Shown: positions 15,741 through 25,113, numbered from the stretch's first letter. The stretch is 64,000 nucleotides of DNA from Ilyomonas sp965219515 (GCA_965219515.1 OZ244776.1:2542001-2606000); one strand, 5' to 3'. Notes: generated from the sequence alone by a model not told the origin. A program made the numbers and translations.

Positions 15741-17291
15741 ATGCCCAACAGAAATACGGATGAGCTTTTTCAACTGATAAAATCGCTTGATAAGACCGAT
15801 AAACGAAACTTTAAGCTGACTATGAAACGTGCCGATGGCAACGCGGATTTAAAAACCATCATCTTATTTGACGCGCTGGATAAAATGAATGAATACAACG
15901 AACCGCTGTTGTTAAAGAAAAATTCAAGCATCACCAAACAGCAGCTTTCTAATGTAAAAGCGGCTTTGTATAAACAGATTCTGACAAGCCTTTATTTATA
16001 TAAAGATGACAACAATATAGACATGCTGCTGAACGAGCAGATGGCTTATGCAAGAATTTTATACAACAAAGGCTTGTATCATCAAAGCCTGAAAGTATTG
16101 GATAAATGCAAACAACTGGCACGAGCCGGTAATCAGTTTACGTTTGTGATGCAGGCTGTTTTTTTTGAAAAGAAAATTGAAGCGTTGCATATAACGCGCA
16201 GCATCGAAAACAGGGCGGAAATGCTGTCTTCAGAATCGGAGCAGGTTTTACAACACGTAAGCCTTGTAAATACATTTTCAAATCTATCTTTACAACTTTA
16301 TAGTTTATACATCAAAACCGGTCATGCAAGAGATGAAAAAGATGTGCAGGCAGTGCAATCTTTTTTCAACAGCCATTTGCCCGTTTATAAAGAAACGGGA
16401 TTGAGATTTTATGAAAAATTATATCTCTATCAATCTCATTGCTGGTACAATTTTATTTTGCAGGATTTACTGATGTATTATCGCTATGCGCAAAAATGGG
16501 TGCAGTTGTTTGAGCAACAGCCAGACATGATACAAGTAGAAAACGGGCAATATATTAAAGGTCTGCACAATTTATTAAGCGCGCACTTTGACCTGAACAA
16601 CTATGAAAAATTCAACAAAACGCTATTGCAGTTTGAAGAATTTGCCATGTCTAAAACGGCACATGCAACCACCAATTCGGTGATACAAACTTTTGTGTAT
16701 CTGCACATAGCCAAAATAAACAGGCATTTTTTAGAAGGAACATTTACAGAAGGCTTGTCGCTTGTGCCTTATATCGAAAACAAATTGGAAGAGTATAAGT
16801 TACATCTTGACCGGCATCGCATTCTGGTATTTTATTACAAAATCGCTTCACTGTATTTTGGCAGCGGCGATAACGATAAAGCGATAGATTATCTCAATAA
16901 AATCATTAACTGGAAGGTTGATCTGCGAACCGATTTGCAGTGTTATGCCCGTTTGCTTCACTTGATTGCGCATTATGAATTAGGCAATTATAATCTGCTT
17001 GAATACCTGGTGAAATCGGTGTATCGGTTTATGGGAAAAATGAAAAATTTAAGCGTTGTGGAAGAAGATATTTTCTCTTTTCTAAAGGCATCTTTCTCGC
17101 TGTCGGCATCACAAACGATTCCGGCATTTACAGAATTAAAACAAAAACTGGAGCAGCACAAAGGAAATCCGTTGGAAACCCGCTCGTTCATGTATCTTGA
17201 CGTAATTGCCTGGCTCGACAGCAAAATAATCGGCGTTCCGGTGCAGCAAATCCGGCGAACTCGGTTTTTGCAGGGCAGAAAAAAAGATTAG
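15741..17291 (+). CDS. Hypothetical helical-repeat protein
   Basis: A 516-residue cytoplasmic protein with no signal peptide or membrane segment. It appears to be almost entirely alpha-helical, with TPR-like helix pairs (for example ARILYNKGLYHQSLKVLDKC at ~111-130 and IASLYFGSGDNDKAIDYLNK at ~371-390). The N-terminal ~80 residues (MPNRNTDELFQLIKSLDKTD) look like a separate helical domain. It is transcribed divergently from leuA and ends about 100 bp before rpsP, which has its own promoter. No function is recognised. Confidence 0.85.
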   Translation: MPNRNTDELFQLIKSLDKTDKRNFKLTMKRADGNADLKTIILFDALDKMNEYNEPLLLKKNSSITKQQLSNVKAALYKQILTSLYLYKDDNNIDMLLNEQMAYARILYNKGLYHQSLKVLDKCKQLARAGNQFTFVMQAVFFEKKIEALHITRSIENRAEMLSSESEQVLQHVSLVNTFSNLSLQLYSLYIKTGHARDEKDVQAVQSFFNSHLPVYKETGLRFYEKLYLYQSHCWYNFILQDLLMYYRYAQKWVQLFEQQPDMIQVENGQYIKGLHNLLSAHFDLNNYEKFNKTLLQFEEFAMSKTAHATTNSVIQTFVYLHIAKINRHFLEGTFTEGLSLVPYIENKLEEYKLHLDRHRILVFYYKIASLYFGSGDNDKAIDYLNKIINWKVDLRTDLQCYARLLHLIAHYELGNYNLLEYLVKSVYRFMGKMKNLSVVEEDIFSFLKASFSLSASQTIPAFTELKQKLEQHKGNPLETRSFMYLDVIAWLDSKIIGVPVQQIRRTRFLQGRKKD

Positions 17292-17312
17292 AGAAATTTT
17301 TATTTCACATCA

Positions 17313-17343
17313 TTTGCATTTTACGGCAAACCCTCTACATTTG
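17313..17343 (+). promoter_or_regulatory. Bacteroidota-type promoter of rpsP
   Basis: TTTG at 17313-17316, 19 bp, then TACATTTG at 17336-17343: an exact fit to the TTTG / TAnnTTTG housekeeping consensus of the phylum. Start of transcription is expected about 6-8 bp later, leaving a ~45-nt leader before the rpsP ATG. Confidence 0.75.
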
Positions 17344-17394
17344 CGGTTTGGGTTCAAAACCTTATTCTTTTAGCCTTTAAATGTCTATTTAATT

Positions 17395-17847
17395 ATGGCA
17401 GTCAAATTAAGACTACAGAGGCACGGTAGTAAAAAACGTCCGTTCTACTTTATTGTAGTGGCAGACGCCCGTGCACCCCGCGATGGTAAGTTCATACAAA
17501 AAATTGGAACTTACAACCCGTTAACAGTTCCTGCAACCATTCAGTTAGACCGTCAGAAAGCTTTGGAATGGCTGCACAAAGGTGCCCAGCCAACCGATAC
17601 GGTTCGCCGTATTTTGTCTTTCAAAGGCGTGCTGTACCTGAAGCACTTGTTGCGTGGTGTTAAGTTAGGTTTGTTTGATGAAACCCAGGCGATGGTAAAA
17701 TTTCAGGCATGGCACGAAGAGCACGAAGTTCTTCAGCGCAAGCGGTCAGACGATCACCGTAAAACACAGCGTGCCCGCAAGCAATCGCCTGCTGTAAGAA
17801 GAGTAGAGCCAAACACGTCTCCCGAAAGCGGAAACGTAGAAGCCTGA
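17395..17847 (+). CDS. rpsP: 30S ribosomal protein S16
   Basis: Small-subunit ribosomal protein. The first ~85 residues are the canonical S16 domain (MAVKLRLQRHGSKKRPFYFI, DGKFIQKIGTYNP, RQKALEWLHKGAQPTDTVR). The protein is 150 residues long against about 80 in enterobacteria. The additional ~65 residues form a basic then acidic tail (QRKRSDDHRKTQRARKQ, then SPESGNVEA), a feature known from Bacteroidota S16. It stands alone here, followed directly by an intrinsic terminator; the usual rimM/trmD neighbours are not present. Confidence 0.97.
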   Translation: MAVKLRLQRHGSKKRPFYFIVVADARAPRDGKFIQKIGTYNPLTVPATIQLDRQKALEWLHKGAQPTDTVRRILSFKGVLYLKHLLRGVKLGLFDETQAMVKFQAWHEEHEVLQRKRSDDHRKTQRARKQSPAVRRVEPNTSPESGNVEA

Positions 17848-17870
17848 CGACTTTTGCACCGAAATTTTTT

Positions 17871-17902
17871 AATTCCGAACCAGTTTGGTTCGGAATTTTT
17901 TT
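17871..17902 (+). terminator. Intrinsic terminator after rpsP
   Basis: An 11-bp perfect stem, AATTCCGAACC (17871-17881) with GGTTCGGAATT (17887-17897), a 5-nt loop, and a run of seven T. Confidence 0.92.
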
Positions 17903-18121
17903 GTGCTTTATTTAAAGCTATTTCTTCAGTTATTATGTGTGTTGCTAAAGCAAGCATTTTTCTTTTGGCAACCACCGTCCCGTTTTTTGTGGCATCGTCT
18001 GTTGTCATTCTTGCGGGTGCAGCAAGAATGCCCACTTCCACGTTCCGGGCAATAATTGGGGCTTTATAAAGTGAAGGTTGATGTTCTACCACAGAGTTGT
18101 ACAGAAACAGGACCGTGTTCA
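17903..18121. other. Spacer between the rpsP terminator and the MITE-like repeat, no gene supported
   Basis: About 220 bp. An open minus-strand frame crosses it (18134 to 17754) but runs through the terminator stem into rpsP and shows no recognisable domain. I see no promoter or RNA gene here. Confidence 0.4.
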
Positions 18122-18295
18122 GTGAAAAGGTCATTCGTCATTGCGAGGCACGAAGCAATCTGTGGATTACGCTAAAGCCTGTTGGTGAATAGTGAGTGGT
18201 GATAGAATCATGCTGTCTTGTTTACTGCTTACTGGCAGCACTTACTGTATATCATAGATTGCTTCGTGCCTCGCAATGACGAACGACCTTCACAA
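18122..18295. repeat. MITE-like element with ~35-bp terminal inverted repeats
   Basis: Arms at 18129-18163 and 18254-18288 are inverted copies with two mismatches, both containing CGTCATTGCGAGGCACGAAG and CAATCT. Shorter matching flanks (GTGAA) extend them. About 90 bp of unrelated sequence lies between. The arm is of the CGTCATTGCGAGG...GAAGCAATCT kind that is dispersed in many bacterial genomes. No transposase is encoded. The right arm contains an ATG that opens into the frame of the following ABC gene. Confidence 0.7.
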
Positions 18296-18325
18296 ATCAG
18301 AAATCATCAATCGCAAATCCCGGTT

Positions 18326-18333
18326 TACCTTTG
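18326..18333 (+). promoter_or_regulatory. -7 promoter element for the ABC exporter gene
   Basis: TACCTTTG, an exact TAnnTTTG. No clear TTTG is seen 19-20 bp upstream. If used, transcription begins near 18340, downstream of the ATG in the repeat arm and just upstream of a TTG start at 18351. Confidence 0.4.
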
Positions 18334-18350
18334 CACAAACATTTTTTCTT

Positions 18351-20216
18351 TTGAAGCATCTTTCGGCACTTAATAAATATTTCTGGAAATACAGGTCGCG
18401 CCTGCTTTGGGGAATTGCCTTTGTGGTTTTATCCAATTTCTTCGATATTCTCAGCCCGCAACTATCCGGCTTTGTTATTAATATGGTGCAACAGGCTATC
18501 CACGGCAATCAGAGCGCACAATCAGCCATTCAGTTCAAAGGCTCTCTGAGCTATAATTTTATTGTTCAGGGATTTATCAATTGGGTTAACAGCCGCCATT
18601 TTTCTTATGCCAATGTCATTATTCTGGCAGGCGTTGTTTTGCTGATTATGGCGTTGCTGCGCGGCTTCTTTATGTTTCTGATGCGGCAAACCATTATTGT
18701 AATGAGCCGGCATATTGAATATGATCAGAAGAATGAAGTGTATCAGCATTATCAAAAACTAAATACCGATTTTTTTAAAACGCACAGCACCGGCGATTTA
18801 ATGAACCGCATTGCCGAAGATGTAAGCCGCGTTAGAATGTATGCCGGCCCGGCCATCATGTACCTGATAAACCTGATAGCCACCATCGTTTTTTGTTTGT
18901 ATTACATGTTTAAGCAGGATGCGCATCTTACCTGGCTGGCACTTTCTCCCCTGCCGCTGCTGGCCATTACCATTTACACCGTAAATACTATCATTCATAA
19001 AAAAAGCGAAAAGGTGCAGGCATCTTTGTCAAACCTCACTACCAACGCGCAGGAATCGTATTCGGGCATCCGTGTAATCAAATCGTTTGTTCAGGAAAAA
19101 AATATGCTTCATTTTTTTGAAAAGAACAGTGAAGAATATCGAAAAAATGCGGTGAGCTTATCAAAGCTGGAAGCGGTTTATTTTCCAAGCATGACACTGA
19201 TGATAGGATTAAGCACGCTGATTGCCATTCTGGTTGGCGCCATACAGGTGCTGCACGGCGCATTGCCCGGCACCATTGTAGAATTTATTTTATATATCAA
19301 CAAGCTTACGTTTCCCGTAAGCGCAATCGGCTGGACGGCAAGCATGATACAGCGGGCATCGGCTTCGCAAAAACGCATCAACGAATTTTTGCAAACAGAA
19401 CCATCCATTGTTTCGCCCGCTTTACCCAAAGCAACCGTTATTACCGGCAATATTGTGTTTGATAATGTTTCATTTACCTATCCGCATACCGGCATCAAAG
19501 CTTTATCTCATTTTAATCTTACGCTTAAGCAAGGCGAAAAAGTGATGATTATGGGCAAAACCGGCAGCGGAAAATCTACGCTTGCACAATTGCTGCTTCG
19601 CACTTATGATGCCGACAGCGGACAAATTTTGCTGAATGGAGATAACATAAAAGACATTTCGTTAAAGCATCTGCGCGAAAGCATCAGCTATGTGCCGCAG
19701 GATGTATTTCTGTTCAGCGATAACATCAGCCGCAACATCAGATTCGGTATGCCGGGCAACGATAATGATGATACGCAAAAGATAGAAAAGGTTGCGAAGT
19801 ATGCCAGCATTCACAACGAAATTTCAGGATTGCCCCAAGGTTATGATACATTGGTTGGCGAGCGCGGCGTAACGCTAAGCGGCGGACAAAAGCAGCGCAT
19901 TTCCATTGCACGTGCCTTAATGAAAGGCGCCAACGTTATGATTTTTGATGACTGCCTAAGCGCGGTGGATTCAAAAACGGAACGCGACATTACCAACAAC
20001 CTGCAACAATATCTGAGCAATAAAACGGCAATCATTATTTCGCATCGCATTCTTACCGCTTTTCAATTCGATCAGATTGTTATGTTAGACGATGGCGAAA
20101 TTAAAGAGCGCGGTACGCACGGGCAATTAATGGCATTGAATGGCGAATATGCCGAGCTGTATCAATTGCAAATGAACAGTGAGCAAAATGCTTCGGCAGA
20201 AATAGAAATGAAATAA
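18351..20216 (+). CDS. ABC exporter half-transporter (MsbA/MdlB-like)
   Basis: Type IV ABC exporter with fused membrane and ATPase domains. Six membrane helices lie in the first ~330 residues. The nucleotide-binding domain has Walker A MGKTGSGKST, Q-loop YVPQDVFLFS, signature LSGGQKQRISIARAL, Walker B VMIFDDCLSAVD and H-loop IISHR. The residue after the Walker B aspartate is Asp instead of Glu, as in several heterodimeric relatives. The open frame extends back to an ATG at 18276, but that codon lies inside a dispersed inverted repeat and upstream of a TAnnTTTG box. TTG at 18351 gives MKHLSALNKYFWKY, a typical start, and a 621-residue protein. Substrate unknown. Confidence 0.88.
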   Translation: MKHLSALNKYFWKYRSRLLWGIAFVVLSNFFDILSPQLSGFVINMVQQAIHGNQSAQSAIQFKGSLSYNFIVQGFINWVNSRHFSYANVIILAGVVLLIMALLRGFFMFLMRQTIIVMSRHIEYDQKNEVYQHYQKLNTDFFKTHSTGDLMNRIAEDVSRVRMYAGPAIMYLINLIATIVFCLYYMFKQDAHLTWLALSPLPLLAITIYTVNTIIHKKSEKVQASLSNLTTNAQESYSGIRVIKSFVQEKNMLHFFEKNSEEYRKNAVSLSKLEAVYFPSMTLMIGLSTLIAILVGAIQVLHGALPGTIVEFILYINKLTFPVSAIGWTASMIQRASASQKRINEFLQTEPSIVSPALPKATVITGNIVFDNVSFTYPHTGIKALSHFNLTLKQGEKVMIMGKTGSGKSTLAQLLLRTYDADSGQILLNGDNIKDISLKHLRESISYVPQDVFLFSDNISRNIRFGMPGNDNDDTQKIEKVAKYASIHNEISGLPQGYDTLVGERGVTLSGGQKQRISIARALMKGANVMIFDDCLSAVDSKTERDITNNLQQYLSNKTAIIISHRILTAFQFDQIVMLDDGEIKERGTHGQLMALNGEYAELYQLQMNSEQNASAEIEMK

Positions 20217-20228
20217 AATCTGTAAAAT

Positions 20229-20258
20229 TTTGGCAGTTTAAAAACAATACTATATTTG
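20229..20258 (+). promoter_or_regulatory. Promoter of the DUF3276 gene
   Basis: TTTG (20229-20232), 18 bp, then TATATTTG (20251-20258), matching the phylum consensus. The GTG start of the gene lies about 30 bp after the expected transcription start. Confidence 0.7.
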
Positions 20259-20294
20259 TAACGCAAAACTTAGTATAACCAAAAACAATTATCT

Positions 20295-20720
20295 GTGGCG
20301 TACGACAACAACGACAAAAAGATGGAAAGCGTTTATAGCAAACGTATCAGAGCCGGAAAAAGAAGAACTTATTTTTTTGATGTTAAAGCCACCCGCGGCA
20401 ACGATTATTACCTAACCATTACCGAAAGCCGCAAACGTTTTAATGACGATGGTTACGACAGGCATAAAATTTTTCTTTACAAAGAAGACTTTAATAAATT
20501 TATCAAGGGGTTGGCAGAAGTTGTTGACTATGTTAAAACAGATTTAATGCCTGATTTTGATTTCGATGCTTTTAATCATGAATATCCCGAACCAACATCA
20601 GAAGACGGATTAGATAAAGCACCCGTGCCGGAGATAACAGATACAACAGAAAACAACATGCAGGTAACTCCTGTGGCTATATCTTTGGATGGCGAAGAAG
20701 AAGATGTTGACAAATGGTAG
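20295..20720 (+). CDS. DUF3276 / PUR-alpha-like nucleic-acid-binding protein
   Basis: A 141-residue protein with one bacterial PUR domain (about residues 10-80: MESVYSKRIRAGKRRTYFFD, GNDYYLTITESRKRF, HKIFLYKEDFNKF). The domain dimerises and binds single-stranded nucleic acid in the studied Borrelia homologue. An acidic, disordered tail (~80-141) follows. The start is GTG at 20295, giving MAYDNNDKKMESVYS; an ATG nine codons later would truncate the usual N-terminus. It has its own promoter and a strong terminator, so it is monocistronic. Confidence 0.9.
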   Translation: MAYDNNDKKMESVYSKRIRAGKRRTYFFDVKATRGNDYYLTITESRKRFNDDGYDRHKIFLYKEDFNKFIKGLAEVVDYVKTDLMPDFDFDAFNHEYPEPTSEDGLDKAPVPEITDTTENNMQVTPVAISLDGEEEDVDKW

Positions 20721-20739
20721 TAATATAATTATCTAAATA

Positions 20740-20778
20740 AAAACGGGTTTCAAATAGTTAGTTTGAAACCCGTTTTTT
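20740..20778 (+). terminator. Intrinsic terminator after the DUF3276 gene
   Basis: A 15-bp stem, AAAACGGGTTTCAAA (20740-20754) with TTTGAAACCCGTTTT (20762-20776), 7-nt loop, then TT-AT. Confidence 0.9.
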
Positions 20779-20936
20779 ATGATATTCAATTACAAAAAAA
20801 TGGGTGATACTGTTTACAAACAAACGCCGACAGACATCTGCAAACAGTTTATAAAACGTTTTTTGCCTGATTGTCATCATAAACAAAACAGCCATCTGAT
20901 TTCTTTAAAATAATTTTTGCTGGTTTTATTATTCCC

Positions 20937-21467
20937 ATGAATTTATTTTCTGATCCGCATATCTTTTTTGCTACCACAGCAGACAGTGAAGCCATTATAA
21001 ATTTACTCAACAGCGCCTATCGCGGCGAATCTTCAAAAAAAGGATGGACCTCTGAAGTGCATCTGATAGCGGGCGAACGCAGAACCGATGAGCAAAATAT
21101 AACTGAGATAATGAACCGGCCGGGCAGCGTTTTTTTAAAACATGCGAATGAAAAACAACAAATTAACGGCTGCGTAAATTTGCAACATCGCGGACAGGAA
21201 TTATATCTTGGCATGTTTGGCGTATCGCCGCTTTGGCAGGGCGGCGGCATTGGCAAGCAGTTATTAAAAGCGGCTGAAGAATATGCGTTGCACCTGCATT
21301 GCGACTGCATTTATATGTCTGTCGTTTCAGTTCGCACCGAGTTGATTAATTGGTACGAACGTCATGGATACAAAGACACAGGCGAAAGGGTTCTTTTTGA
21401 AGAAGACGAGCTAACCGGCAAGCATTTGCAGCCGTTAGAATTTATGACAATGAAGAAAAATATTTGA
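20937..21467 (+). CDS. GNAT-family N-acetyltransferase
   Basis: A 176-residue acetyltransferase of the GNAT fold. Motif A is visible as LGMFGVSPLWQGGGIGKQLL (about residues 94-113), binding acetyl-CoA. Motif B is in MSVVSVRTELINWYERHGY, with the tyrosine that usually acts as general acid. Substrate is not predictable. It is flanked by a 215-bp upstream spacer and converges on the following hypothetical gene. Confidence 0.88.
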   Translation: MNLFSDPHIFFATTADSEAIINLLNSAYRGESSKKGWTSEVHLIAGERRTDEQNITEIMNRPGSVFLKHANEKQQINGCVNLQHRGQELYLGMFGVSPLWQGGGIGKQLLKAAEEYALHLHCDCIYMSVVSVRTELINWYERHGYKDTGERVLFEEDELTGKHLQPLEFMTMKKNI

Positions 21468-21582
21468 TAAAGGCATAAGCAGCTTTATAAATCAATCAGT
21501 CAAAAAAAATTTAACTGCGCCATTTAGAGGTAAAAGATATGGCTGATTGTATAAGCCGATTAACAAGAAAACAACGTTTGCT

Positions 21583-21996
21583 TTAAACAGGCAGAAGCCT
21601 GGCAAGCAATGATGCAACATGAGACAAGCCATCCCATACAAAACGATTGCTATCGTGTCCTGTTTCTCCAATATCAATCGTATCGCAGTGAAAAATTATT
21701 TTTTTTGCCGCTTTGTGAATCAATGCCACAGATGAATGAGATTTCATCCACACAGCCCATTTACCCGCATATACATGTCCCCATATTTCAACCGCCACAG
21801 AAGCATCTGACACATGAAAATCTGTTTGAAATTGTTTGCGAAATTTTTGTTTTATGGCGGCAATAAGCACGTAGGTTGCTTCTTTCGCATTTTGTGTCAG
21901 CAAGCCGGTAAGCTCATTGTTGTTTACAATTCTGACTGCGTGCCGTGAAAATTGCACCTCAATATTTTTATTGCCAATGGTAATTGTTATTTTCAT
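21583..21996 (-). CDS. Hypothetical protein
   Basis: A 137-residue protein without signal peptide, transcribed away from the HupE-like gene. It starts MKITITIGNKNIEVQFSRHA and contains VEIWGHVYAGKWAVWMK and a histidine-rich centre (HSSVALIHKAAKKIIFHCDT). No family is recognised. The codon pattern resembles the neighbours, so it is probably a real gene. Confidence 0.55.
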   Translation of the reverse strand: MKITITIGNKNIEVQFSRHAVRIVNNNELTGLLTQNAKEATYVLIAAIKQKFRKQFQTDFHVSDASVAVEIWGHVYAGKWAVWMKSHSSVALIHKAAKKIIFHCDTIDIGETGHDSNRFVWDGLSHVASLLARLLPV

Positions 21997-22074
21997 AAAT
22001 CAAACAGAAAGATAAGGTAAAGTAAGAGCAGGCTTCAATTGATTTTTTTACCATTGTTTTGTACCATCTACAGC

Positions 22075-22656
22075 ATGAGCAATTTCAGTCTTTTCTTTTT
22101 ATTGGGCATTGAGCACATCATCAGCATATCAGCCTTAGATCATATTTTATTTATCCTGGCGCTTTGCATTCGCTATCAATGGAGCGACTGGAAAAAAATA
22201 CTGATACTTGTTACCGCCTTCACCATTGGTCATTCGCTTACGCTTGCTTTAAGCACGCTCAACATCATTAACCTGCCGGCAAAATGGACTGAATTTTTTA
22301 TCGCAATTACCATATTTATCACCGCACTAAACAATGCATCTGTCCGCAATTTTCAATTCAACCAAAAATATCCGCTTATCTATTTCTATGCTTTGTTTTT
22401 TGGATTGATTCACGGGCTTGGCTTTAGCACTTTGTTAAAAAACATGCTTGGCAAAAATGAAAACATTATTCGGCAGTTGCTGGCTTTTAATCTGGGAATA
22501 GAAGCCGGGCAATTGTGGATTGTTGCCGTTATATTGCTGTTGTCCTTTATTTTTGTTTCGCTGCTCAAAATCAGTCGCCGGAATTATATTTTGTTTGTAA
22601 GCGGTGGCGTTGCGGCACTTGCCATAGAAATGATGATTACAAGGTTTCCGGTTTAA
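22075..22656 (+). CDS. HupE/UreJ-family membrane protein
   Basis: A 193-residue protein with about six membrane helices. It has the family histidines in SALDHILFILAL, FTIGHSLTLALST and GLIHGLGFSTLL; HupE/UreJ proteins are linked to nickel, cobalt or hydrogenase metal handling. No hydrogenase or urease genes are nearby, and in Bacteroidota such proteins often accompany M1 peptidases, as here (90 bp upstream of one). The ATG at 22075 (MSNFSLFFLLGIEHI) is preferred to one 12 codons earlier. Confidence 0.85.
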   Translation: MSNFSLFFLLGIEHIISISALDHILFILALCIRYQWSDWKKILILVTAFTIGHSLTLALSTLNIINLPAKWTEFFIAITIFITALNNASVRNFQFNQKYPLIYFYALFFGLIHGLGFSTLLKNMLGKNENIIRQLLAFNLGIEAGQLWIVAVILLLSFIFVSLLKISRRNYILFVSGGVAALAIEMMITRFPV

Positions 22657-22746
22657 AATCAGCCCGCAGACGGCGCAGATTTTCGCAGATAAAAAAATAA
22701 ATGCTGCGTTCATCGGCAAAATCTGAGGGACAAAAACAAAACACAC

Positions 22747-25113
22747 ATGAAGAAAAGTTTCGCAGCTATCGTTATTTGTTTTATGGCAATGTCAGCCTGG
22801 TCGCAGGATATTCAAAACAATCCCGGCTCCAATCACGGCAATAAGTTCGAGCAACTGGGAACCATTTTGCCAACGCCGAATGAATATCGCACGGCAAGCG
22901 GCGCACCCGGACCAAAATACTGGCAGCAACGTGCCGATTACAACATTACCTGCAGCCTCGATGAAGACAAGCAAATATTAACCGGCAGCGAAACCATTAC
23001 CTATTTCAACAATTCGCCCGACCCGCTTACTTATCTCTGGCTTCAGTTGGATGAAAACCAGCATAGCAGTATCAACAATTCGGGTTATCAGACAGGGTCT
23101 TCTATAAAGGAAAATGCCATCAGCGCGCGAAGCATGGATGCCATGATACAGAACGAAACGAACAATGGATACGGAGATAATATTAACAAAATAACTGACG
23201 CTGCGGGCAAGCCATTGCAATACACCATTAATAAAACCATGATGCGCATTGAGTTTCCCGACACGGTGAAGCCCGGCAAAAAAGTAATATTTAATGTAAA
23301 CTGGAATTACCAGATTACCAACCGGTTTGTAGAAGGTGGCAGAGGCGGTTATGAATATTTTCCCGATGATGGCAATTATTTGTTTACCATGACGCAGTGG
23401 TATCCGCGCTTGTGTGTGTACAGCGATTTTCATGGCTGGCAAAACCACCAGTTTGCAGGCAGCGGCGAGTTTGCCTTAACCTTTGGCAACTTCAATGTAA
23501 AGATTACCGTTCCTGCCGATCATGTGGTGGGCGCAACGGGCGAATGCCAAAACTATAAGCAGGTGTTGGATGCGGCACATTATGCAAGCTGGCAAAAGGC
23601 GCAAACGGCAACAGAACCTTTACAGATATTCAACCTGGCAGAAGCAAAGAAAGCAGAGACCAAACATAGCAGAGACACAAAAACGTGGATATTTTCAGCC
23701 ATTAATGTCCGCGATTTTGCGTGGACCAGCTCGCGCAAATTTTGCTGGGATGCGATGCCAGCATATGTGGAAGGAAAGAAGATCATGTGTATGAGCTATT
23801 ACGGCAAAGAAGCGTATGGATTGTATAGTAAATACTCAACAAAGCTGATAGCGCATACGGTTCGCACCTATTCGCAGTTCACCATTCCTTATCCCTATCC
23901 CGTAGCGCAAAGTGTAGAAGCGGTTAATGGCATGGAGTACCCGATGATTTGCTTTAACTATGGCAGAACCAATGCCGACGGCACCTACAGCGAAGCGGTG
24001 AAAAACGGAATGGTCGGCGTTATCATTCACGAAGTGGGACATAACTTTTTTCCCATGATTGTAAACAGCGATGAACGTCAGTGGACCTGGATGGATGAAG
24101 GTCTGAACTCGTTTTGCCAATACTTAACCGAAGAGTTATTCGACAATAAATATCCTTCCAAGCGCGGACCGGCTTACCTGATTGCCGATTATATGAAGCT
24201 GCCGAAAGACCAGTTGGAACCTATTATGACCAACAGCGAAAACATCATTCAGTTTGGCAATAATGCGTATGGAAAACCGGCAGCAGGACTAAACATTCTG
24301 CGCGAAACCATCATGGGAAGGAAGCTGTTTGATTATGCGTTAAAAACGTATGCGCATCGCTGGGAGTTTAAGCATCCCGAACCGGCCGATTTTTTCAGAA
24401 CGATGGAAGATGCCAGCGGCGAAGACTTAGACTGGTTCTGGCGCGGCTGGTTTTACGGCACGCAGCCCTGCGACATTTCGATAGACAGTGTAAAAGCTTT
24501 GAAATACGATGTCAACCAGCAGGTAACGGTGGTTGATACGGCAAAGCCGGTTGGCATTGACAAGCCTGCGCTCAACAGTTTTGAAGACATCAATAAAATA
24601 AGAAACCGGCAGGACACAAGCATTCATTTCCTAACGGATGTTGATACGTCGCTGCGCGATTTTTATTGGAAATACGATCGCAGCATTGAGCCTTACGATT
24701 CTGTTTATACATACAAATTACCACCGCCATCGTATGATGTGCTAAACGATACAGCAAAAGCGAACTATGCCAATAAATATCTTTATGAAGTTTCATTTAC
24801 CAATAAAGGCGGTTTGGTAATGCCGGTAATTGTAGAATTTGTGTATGCCGATGGCACGCGCGACACATCGCGCATTGCGGCGCAAATCTGGCGTAAAAAC
24901 GAACAACATTTCAGCAAGGTATTTTTATTAGATAAACAGGTGTCTGCCATTCATCTTGATCCGCTGCGCGAAACGGCGGATATTGACCTGACAAACAACA
25001 ATTGGCCGTCTGTTGAAGCGCCGGGCAAGTTTGCCGTGTATAAAGAGAAGCAGGCTGCACGCGGACAAGCCGTTGGTAAAAATCCAATGCAGAAAGCCGA
25101 AGAGAAGCAATAA
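22747..25113 (+). CDS. Exported M1-family metallopeptidase
   Basis: A zinc aminopeptidase-like enzyme, 788 residues, exported by a signal peptide (MKKSFAAIVICFMAMSAWSQ). The zinc site is complete: His428-Glu429...His432 in IIHEVGHNFF, with the third ligand Glu451 in WTWMDEGLNSF (HExxH-18-E). The exopeptidase motif appears as AVNGMEYPMICF, a variant of GxMEN that retains the Glu but not the Asn. The C-terminal ~220 residues include SFTNKGGLVMPVIVEF, the extra domain common in Bacteroidota M1 enzymes. There is no T9SS sorting domain. The last ~105 bp of the gene are repeated 832 bp downstream, beyond a VapBC pair. Confidence 0.93.
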   Translation: MKKSFAAIVICFMAMSAWSQDIQNNPGSNHGNKFEQLGTILPTPNEYRTASGAPGPKYWQQRADYNITCSLDEDKQILTGSETITYFNNSPDPLTYLWLQLDENQHSSINNSGYQTGSSIKENAISARSMDAMIQNETNNGYGDNINKITDAAGKPLQYTINKTMMRIEFPDTVKPGKKVIFNVNWNYQITNRFVEGGRGGYEYFPDDGNYLFTMTQWYPRLCVYSDFHGWQNHQFAGSGEFALTFGNFNVKITVPADHVVGATGECQNYKQVLDAAHYASWQKAQTATEPLQIFNLAEAKKAETKHSRDTKTWIFSAINVRDFAWTSSRKFCWDAMPAYVEGKKIMCMSYYGKEAYGLYSKYSTKLIAHTVRTYSQFTIPYPYPVAQSVEAVNGMEYPMICFNYGRTNADGTYSEAVKNGMVGVIIHEVGHNFFPMIVNSDERQWTWMDEGLNSFCQYLTEELFDNKYPSKRGPAYLIADYMKLPKDQLEPIMTNSENIIQFGNNAYGKPAAGLNILRETIMGRKLFDYALKTYAHRWEFKHPEPADFFRTMEDASGEDLDWFWRGWFYGTQPCDISIDSVKALKYDVNQQVTVVDTAKPVGIDKPALNSFEDINKIRNRQDTSIHFLTDVDTSLRDFYWKYDRSIEPYDSVYTYKLPPPSYDVLNDTAKANYANKYLYEVSFTNKGGLVMPVIVEFVYADGTRDTSRIAAQIWRKNEQHFSKVFLLDKQVSAIHLDPLRETADIDLTNNNWPSVEAPGKFAVYKEKQAARGQAVGKNPMQKAEEKQ

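Noticed and set aside
17754..18134. Minus-strand frame of 126 codons downstream of rpsP
   Set aside because: It runs through the rpsP terminator stem and into the rpsP coding region, has no recognised domain and lacks a promoter. I kept only the spacer description.
18122..18295. Complete insertion sequence
   Set aside because: The inverted arms enclose only ~90 bp with no transposase; at most a non-autonomous element.
22657..22746. Dispersed repeat (GCAGATTTTCGCAGAT-like) before the M1 peptidase gene
   Set aside because: It resembles repeats common in related genomes, but only one weak partner (near 59,936) exists in the window, too little to define an element here.
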